Source: an uncultured Lachnospiraceae bacterium (GTDB lineage Bacteria; Bacillota; Clostridia; Lachnospirales; Lachnospiraceae). Taken from it: DNA of 11,913 nt. Of the stretch, positions 7,507-11,913 are shown piece by piece. The notes beneath the pieces are model-generated. The model saw only the letters and a program-made list of their open reading frames with translations, did not search any database and was not told the DNA's origin. The stretch spans positions 1 through 11,913 of the forward strand of contig CALFCS010000031.1 of the NCBI GenBank assembly GCA_937950565.1, written 5' to 3'. The translations under genes and the position numbers were made by a program. Numbering within the stretch: the stretch's first letter is position 1; each line of letters begins with the position of its first letter.

Positions 7507-8898
7507 ATGGAAAACAGAAAAGTATATCTTGACGAGCATAGTAATCTGCTTCAGTTAGAAGAGCATATGTATCCGCTGGTGGATGTGGAAACGCCAAATG
7601 TGTTCCGCAATCTGTTCCGGTACGATGAGATTCCGAAGATTGCGTTCAATGACCGAATCGTGCCTCATAATATGCCGGATGAAATCTGGATTACAGACAC
7701 GACGTTCCGTGATGGGCAACAGTCAAGAGCTCCGTACAGCACAGAACAGATCGTAACAATGTATGATTATTTTCACAGACTGGGCGGACCGAATGGAAAA
7801 ATCCGGCAGTGTGAATTTTTCCTGTACAGTAAGAAGGACCGGGATGCGGTGTATAAATGTATGGAAAGAGGATATGCATTTCCCGAGGTGACAAGCTGGA
7901 TCCGTGCAAGCAAAAAGGATTTTGAACTTGTAAAAGAGATTGGAATGAAGGAAACCGGAATTCTGGTGAGCTGCTCTGATTACCATATTTTTTACAAATT
8001 AAAAATGACGAGAAGAGAATGTATGGAGCATTATCTTTCTATTGTGCGGGAATGTCTGGAGACAGGAATTAGTCCGAGATGTCATCTGGAGGATATTACA
8101 AGGTCCGATATTTATGGTTTTGTGATTCCATTTTGTCTGGAACTTATGAAATTAATGGAAGAATATCAGATACCGGTAAAGGTACGTGTCTGTGATACGA
8201 TGGGATATGGGGTGAATTATCCGGGTGCGGTGATTCCACGTTCGATTCCAGGCATTATTTATGGACTCCGTGTTCATGCCGGAGTACCGAGTGAGCTGAT
8301 AGAATTCCATGGTCACAATGATTTTTATAAAGCAGTCAGCAATTCTTCGACCGCCTGGCTTTATGGAGCGAGCGGAGTGAACTGTTCTCTGTTTGGAATC
8401 GGAGAAAGAACGGGAAATACACCGCTTGAAGCAATGGTATTCGAGTATGCACAGCTCCGGGGAACACTGGATGGTATGGACACGACAGTGATTACAGAGC
8501 TGGCAGATTATTATGAGAAAGAGATTGGTTACCGGGTGCCATCCAGAACACCTTTTGTCGGAAGAAATTTTAATGTGACAAGGGCGGGTATCCATGCAGA
8601 CGGACTGCTCAAAAACGAAGAGATTTATAATATTTTCGATACGGAGAAATTCTTGAACCGGCCGCCGCTTGTAGCTGTGTCTAATACATCCGGGCTTGCA
8701 GGAATTGCACACTGGATGAATACGTATTTTCATTTGCCGGAGGAAAAGCGGGTGGATAAGAATTCAGAGCTTGTGTCCATCGTGAAAAAATGGGTCGATG
8801 AAGAGTATGAGGGCGGCCGTGTGACAGTATTAACGGATGAAGAACTTCTTGGAGTGATTGATGATACTTGCAAAAAACTCGGAATTCAATTAATATAG
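7507..8898 (+). CDS. DRE-TIM acyltransferase, probable Re-citrate synthase
   Basis: A 463-residue enzyme of the isopropylmalate/homocitrate/Re-citrate synthase group. These condense acetyl-CoA with a 2-oxo acid on a metal-dependent TIM barrel. The opening strand motif DTTFRDGQQ is at 64-72, with Arg68 and Asp69 at the catalytic and metal positions. The metal-binding pair is His268 and His270 in FHGHND, and GIGERTGN is at 297-304. Residues about 340-463 form the subdomain after the barrel. The roughly 120-residue LeuA regulatory domain of true isopropylmalate synthases is missing. Clostridium kluyveri Re-citrate synthase belongs to this group, and here NADP-isocitrate dehydrogenase is two genes downstream, so citrate formation from oxaloacetate is the best guess. 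No leuB, leuC or leuD is nearby. Homocitrate, citramalate or 2-isopropylmalate synthase are alternatives. First gene of the operon, directly under the palindromic operator. Family certain, substrate inferred. Confidence 0.72.
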   Translation: MENRKVYLDEHSNLLQLEEHMYPLVDVETPNVFRNLFRYDEIPKIAFNDRIVPHNMPDEIWITDTTFRDGQQSRAPYSTEQIVTMYDYFHRLGGPNGKIRQCEFFLYSKKDRDAVYKCMERGYAFPEVTSWIRASKKDFELVKEIGMKETGILVSCSDYHIFYKLKMTRRECMEHYLSIVRECLETGISPRCHLEDITRSDIYGFVIPFCLELMKLMEEYQIPVKVRVCDTMGYGVNYPGAVIPRSIPGIIYGLRVHAGVPSELIEFHGHNDFYKAVSNSSTAWLYGASGVNCSLFGIGERTGNTPLEAMVFEYAQLRGTLDGMDTTVITELADYYEKEIGYRVPSRTPFVGRNFNVTRAGIHADGLLKNEEIYNIFDTEKFLNRPPLVAVSNTSGLAGIAHWMNTYFHLPEEKRVDKNSELVSIVKKWVDEEYEGGRVTVLTDEELLGVIDDTCKKLGIQLI

Positions 8899-8927
8899 TA
8901 GTTGTATAAAAAGAGAGGTATATTGAA

Positions 8928-9581
8928 ATGGAAGAATATGAAGACCGCTCTCTTCGGGGGAAAGTGTTTACAAAATTGCGGGAAGATATTTTGTCCGGTG
9001 TTTATAAGGAACAGGATGAACTGCGGGAAATTGTCATTGGCGAAGAACTGGGAGTCAGCAGAACGCCGGTAAGGGAAGCCCTCCGGCAGCTTGAATTAGA
9101 AGGGCTGGTAAAGATTATCCCGAATAAAGGCGCTTACGTAACAGGAATCACACAAAAAGACGTCCGGGACATTTATAAGATACGCTCCATGCTGGAAGGG
9201 CTTTGTGCAAAATGGGCGACCAGACATATTACAGAAAAGCAGATGAATGAATTGGAGGAAATTGTCTATCTTTCAGAATATCATCTGAAAAAGAAGGACT
9301 GTACCCAGGCAGAAAAAGTATCGATGCTTGACGGGAGATTTCACCGGGTGCTTTATGAGGCATCGGACAGCCGTATCCTGGAACATGTATTGTCAGATTT
9401 TCATAAATATGTGAAAATGGCACGTACCATGTCCGTCGGTGAAGGAGACCGTGCAGAAAAATCGATTGAGGAACATAAGCAGATTCTGGAAGCAATCAGA
9501 CGCAAAGACGAGGAAGAGGCAGAGAGACTGGCAAATCAGCATATTATGAATGTAATGGCCAATCTTCATATACAAGAATAA
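8928..9581 (+). CDS. GntR-family regulator, FadR/FCD subfamily
   Basis: A 217-residue DNA-binding regulator. The N-terminal winged helix (about 10-75) has the recognition region GVSRTPVREALRQLELEGLV and the wing NKGAYVTGIT. The C-terminal all-helical FCD effector domain (about 80-210) keeps the full metal-binding set: Asp135 and His139 (LDGRFHRVLYE), His183 (EEHKQIL) and His205 (NQHIMNV). In this subfamily the metal usually helps hold a small carboxylate ligand. Placed between the citrate-synthase-like gene and icd, it plausibly senses citrate or a related acid and binds the 7432-7457 palindrome, regulating its own operon. The E. faecalis citrate regulator CitO is a GntR-family precedent. The start follows AGAGAGG after a 29-base gap, and the stop overlaps the icd ribosome binding site. 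Whether it represses or activates is not shown; the site over the -10 favours repression. Confidence 0.93.
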   Translation: MEEYEDRSLRGKVFTKLREDILSGVYKEQDELREIVIGEELGVSRTPVREALRQLELEGLVKIIPNKGAYVTGITQKDVRDIYKIRSMLEGLCAKWATRHITEKQMNELEEIVYLSEYHLKKKDCTQAEKVSMLDGRFHRVLYEASDSRILEHVLSDFHKYVKMARTMSVGEGDRAEKSIEEHKQILEAIRRKDEEEAERLANQHIMNVMANLHIQE

Positions 9582-9599
9582 AAGGAGGATATAAGCAAG

Positions 9600-10808
9600 A
9601 TGGAAAAAATTAAGATGACAACGCCAATTGTAGAGATGGACGGAGATGAGATGACAAGAATTCTCTGGAAGATGATCAAAGAGAATCTGTTAGAGCCATT
9701 TATCGAGCTTAACACGGAATATTATGACCTGGGTCTGGAACACCGTAATGAGACAGATGACCAGGTAACCATTGATTCTGCAAATGCTACAAAGAAATAT
9801 AAAGTGGCAGTAAAATGTGCGACGATCACTCCGAATGCAGCCCGCATGACGGAGTATAACCTGAAAGAAATGTGGAAGAGCCCGAATGGAACGATCCGTG
9901 CAATCTTAGATGGTACGGTATTCCGCGCTCCGATTGTTGTGAAAGGCATTGAGCCTTGTGTAAAGAACTGGAAAAAGCCAATCACAATCGCAAGACATGC
10001 CTATGGCGATGTATATAAAAATACAGAGATGAAAATTCCGGGAGCGGGAAAGGTAGAGCTTGTATATACTGCAGAGGATGGAACGGAAGTAAGAGAGCTG
10101 GTGCACAATTACACGGGTGCAGGTGTGGCACAGGGAATGCATAATTTAAACGGTTCTATTGAAAGCTTTGCAAGAAGCTGCTTTAACTTTGCACTGGAAA
10201 CAAAGCAGGATTTATGGTTTGCGACAAAGGATACCATTTCCAAGAAATATGACCATACTTTTAAGGATATTTTCCAGGAAGTTTACGATAACGACTATAA
10301 AGCTAAATTTGAAGAAGCAGGTATTACGTATTTCTATACACTGATTGACGATGCCGTAGCCCGTGTTATCCGTTCAGAAGGCGGCTATATCTGGGCATGC
10401 AAGAACTATGACGGCGATGTTATGAGTGATATGGTAGCAACAGCGTTCGGTTCACTTTCCATGATGACATCCGTACTCGTATCACCAAACGGATACTACG
10501 AATATGAAGCTGCACACGGAACAGTTCAGAGACATTACTACAAGCACTTAAAGGGTGAAGAAACTTCAACCAACCCGATTGCAACCATTTTTGCATGGAC
10601 AGGTGCGTTAAGAAAACGCGGTGAACTTGATAACATTCCGGAATTGTGTGCATTTGCGGATAAGCTGGAAAAAGCCTGCATTAAAACCGTTGAAAACGGT
10701 GAAATGACAAAAGACCTTGCACTGATTACAACACTGGACAATGCAAAGACATTAAATACACAGGATTTCATCAAAGCAGTCAGAAAGACATTAGAAGGAC
10801 TTCTTTAA
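9600..10808 (+). CDS. icd: NADP-dependent isocitrate dehydrogenase, eukaryote-like type
   Basis: A 402-residue enzyme that oxidatively decarboxylates isocitrate to 2-oxoglutarate with NADP. It belongs to the homodimeric type that includes human IDH1, not the E. coli type. The N terminus TTPIVEMDGDEMTRILWK is typical. Substrate arginines are Arg100 (SPNGTIR), Arg109 (GTVFR) and Arg132 (ARHAYGD), the same residue numbers as I recall for human IDH1. Lys210 (ATK), Asp250/251 (LIDDAVA), and Asp273 and Asp277 (YDGDVMSD) complete the active site. AAHGTVQRHYYKH at 304-316, with Arg311 and His312, is the NADP 2'-phosphate-binding loop, so NADP rather than NAD is the cofactor. A perfect AAAGGAGG at 9581-9588 overlaps the gntR stop. 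With the upstream acyltransferase it would make 2-oxoglutarate for glutamate synthesis; aconitase must come from elsewhere. Confidence 0.97.
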   Translation: MEKIKMTTPIVEMDGDEMTRILWKMIKENLLEPFIELNTEYYDLGLEHRNETDDQVTIDSANATKKYKVAVKCATITPNAARMTEYNLKEMWKSPNGTIRAILDGTVFRAPIVVKGIEPCVKNWKKPITIARHAYGDVYKNTEMKIPGAGKVELVYTAEDGTEVRELVHNYTGAGVAQGMHNLNGSIESFARSCFNFALETKQDLWFATKDTISKKYDHTFKDIFQEVYDNDYKAKFEEAGITYFYTLIDDAVARVIRSEGGYIWACKNYDGDVMSDMVATAFGSLSMMTSVLVSPNGYYEYEAAHGTVQRHYYKHLKGEETSTNPIATIFAWTGALRKRGELDNIPELCAFADKLEKACIKTVENGEMTKDLALITTLDNAKTLNTQDFIKAVRKTLEGLL

Positions 10809-10815
10809 GATGAAC

Positions 10816-10820
10816 GGAGG
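10816..10820 (+). promoter_or_regulatory. RBS supporting a GTG start
   Basis: GGAGG ends nine bases before GTG 10830. The GTG also gives the normal short N terminus before the LPNILCYLR segment, so it is preferred over later start codons. Confidence 0.8.
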
Positions 10821-10829
10821 CAGATCAGA

Positions 10830-11426
10830 GTGAAATTTAAGTTTGAAATAAAAGATTTATTCAAGCTTCCAAATATCCTTTGCTACCTTAGAATACTGAT
10901 GGTGCCGCTGTTTCTGCACGTTTATTTTACGGCAGAAACACCGCACGACTATTATCTTGCAACATTGATAGTGCTGGCATCGGGAATTACCGATTTTTTA
11001 GACGGGCAGATTGCAAGAAGATGTAATATGATAACGGATCTGGGAAAGGTCATTGACCCGGTTGCGGATAAGCTGATGCAGCTTGCGATGCTTGTGGCGC
11101 TGATGTTCCGCGTTCCGTACATGTATCTTCTGGTCATTTATCTGGTTGTGAAAGAAGTGGTTTCGACCGTATTTGCTTATATCAGTTGGAGGACGGTGCA
11201 TCGCAGGCTCAATGGTGCAAAGTGGTATGGGAAAGTGTGTACAGCCCTGCTGTATGCAGTTATGCTCATTATGGTAGCCTTCCCACAGCTTTCAGACGGG
11301 TATCAGAAAATGCTTCTGCTGGTATGTGCAGGAGCGATGACGCTTTCTTTTGTAATGTATCTTCGCATTTACATTACAATGTTTATTGACGGCAGAACCG
11401 GTAAGAATGATAAGGTCATTTATTAA
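10830..11426 (+). CDS. CDP-alcohol phosphatidyltransferase, PgsA-like
   Basis: A 198-residue integral membrane enzyme. It carries the complete family motif: Asp55, Asp58, Gly59, Ala62, Arg63, Gly72, Asp76 and Asp80 (ITDFLDGQIAR, then LGKVIDPVADK). These residues bind two metal ions and the CDP group of CDP-diacylglycerol. About six hydrophobic segments are visible, the first near 13-33 (LPNILCYLRI...) as in PgsA. The likely reaction is transfer of a phosphatidyl group to glycerol-3-phosphate, giving phosphatidylglycerophosphate. Clostridia often carry several paralogs, including cardiolipin- and inositol-type enzymes, so the acceptor alcohol cannot be fixed from sequence. GTG start, 21 bases after the icd stop, so probably in the same transcript although its function is unrelated to citrate metabolism. 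The basic tail RTGKNDKVIY is unremarkable. Confidence 0.88.
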   Translation: MKFKFEIKDLFKLPNILCYLRILMVPLFLHVYFTAETPHDYYLATLIVLASGITDFLDGQIARRCNMITDLGKVIDPVADKLMQLAMLVALMFRVPYMYLLVIYLVVKEVVSTVFAYISWRTVHRRLNGAKWYGKVCTALLYAVMLIMVAFPQLSDGYQKMLLLVCAGAMTLSFVMYLRIYITMFIDGRTGKNDKVIY

Positions 11427-11458
11427 ATCAAGAAAGGTTATGGGAACAGAATAAGGTT

Positions 11459-11913
11459 ATGATAGGCTATACTTTTCATGGCATGAATATGAGCCAGCTG
11501 GCATTGTGGTTTTTTATCTACAGCTTCTGCGGCTGGGCAATGGAATGTGTTGTAATCCGCATCCAGCTGGGCAGATGGGAAAACAGAGGATTTGAAAAGC
11601 TTCCGTTTTGTGTCATTTACGGCTTTGGTGTGTTTATTGCATATCATTTATTCCAGCCGATTGAACACAATTATGTGGCACTGTATATCTGGGGCTGCAT
11701 TGCCGCCACGATTTTTGAATATCTGACAGCACAGGTGATGCTCCGGCTGTTTGATGAAGTGTGGTGGGATTATACACATAAAAAGATTAATTATAAAGGA
11801 ATTCTATGCCTTCAGAGTACATTGGGCTGGGGATTTCTTGCGTTGTTTATCTTTGGGATTTTCAACCGGCTGGTAGAAAATCTGGTATTTGCACTGGACG
11901 AAAGATTTGTCTG
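11459..11913 (+). CDS. CmpB-type putative ABC transporter permease, 3'-truncated
   Basis: The frame runs from ATG 11459 off the end of the window, 151 residues visible. It matches the poorly understood Firmicutes membrane family often labelled putative ABC-transporter type IV or CmpB. Shared features are the opening membrane segment WFFIYSFCGWAMEC (17-30), NRGFEKLPFCVIYGFG (42-57), EYLTAQVMLRLFDEVWWDY (87-105) and a GILCLQSTLGWGFLALF segment (114-130). Hydrophobic segments are near 12-32, 50-66, 72-97 and 119-145. No ATPase partner is visible, and the real function is unknown; the ABC label rests on weak similarity. No strong ribosome binding site precedes the ATG: AAGGTT touches it and AGAAAGG is about 21 bases upstream. 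ATG 11483 or 11489 are alternative starts. It is 32 bases behind the phosphatidyltransferase gene. Confidence 0.8.
   Translation, partial: MIGYTFHGMNMSQLALWFFIYSFCGWAMECVVIRIQLGRWENRGFEKLPFCVIYGFGVFIAYHLFQPIEHNYVALYIWGCIAATIFEYLTAQVMLRLFDEVWWDYTHKKINYKGILCLQSTLGWGFLALFIFGIFNRLVENLVFALDERFV

Noticed and set aside
8152..8733. Long open frame of 193 codons on the minus strand
   Set aside because: Lies entirely inside the DRE-TIM gene, is rich in Cys, His and Arg with no recognisable domain, and has no ribosome binding site; a frame shadow.
8902..8909. TTGTATAA before gntR, resembling half of the operator core
   Set aside because: Only one half, with no matching complement beside it, in an AT-rich gap where such an 8-mer is easily found by chance.
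1..11913. Search for CRISPR arrays, tRNA or rRNA genes, transposases, phage or toxin-antitoxin genes
   Set aside because: None seen; gaps are short and all well-supported genes are conserved chromosomal families on one strand.

Overview
The window looks like a chromosomal segment of a low-to-moderate GC Clostridia bacterium, most likely a Lachnospiraceae gut anaerobe. Evidence: the plsX-acpP-rnc-smc-ftsY order, strong AGGAGG-type ribosome binding sites, a DRE-TIM acyltransferase resembling clostridial Re-citrate synthase next to a NADP-isocitrate dehydrogenase, and a CmpB-like membrane protein typical of Firmicutes. Every convincing gene is on the + strand. There are no tRNA or rRNA genes, CRISPR arrays, insertion sequences or phage genes.

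Region 1 (1-7408) is a housekeeping cluster: the 3' part of plsX (phospholipid precursor), acpP (acyl carrier protein), rnc (RNase III), smc (chromosome condensation ATPase), ftsY (SRP receptor GTPase) and ilvA (threonine ammonia-lyase with an ACT domain). Genes are a few to about 50 bases apart. A perfect 13-bp hairpin with a short T run lies between acpP and rnc and is probably a partial terminator, letting acpP be expressed well above the genes behind it. A compound hairpin after ilvA closes the cluster.

Region 2 (7409-11913) starts with a very good sigma-A promoter (TTGACA, 17-base spacer, TACAAT). A perfect 26-bp palindrome with a TTGTATACAA core covers its -10 box and half of its spacer. 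The operon encodes a DRE-TIM acyltransferase (best guess Re-citrate synthase), a FadR/FCD-type GntR regulator, NADP-isocitrate dehydrogenase, a CDP-alcohol phosphatidyltransferase and the start of a CmpB-type membrane protein. The first three suggest a regulated route from oxaloacetate and acetyl-CoA to 2-oxoglutarate, and so to glutamate. The aconitase this needs is not in the window. The GntR protein is the obvious candidate to bind the palindrome and control its own operon, perhaps sensing a tricarboxylate through its FCD metal site.

I found no wholly new system. The parts most worth checking are the palindromic operator with its FCD regulator, the true substrate of the DRE-TIM enzyme, the acpP-rnc attenuator and the position of ilvA directly after ftsY.
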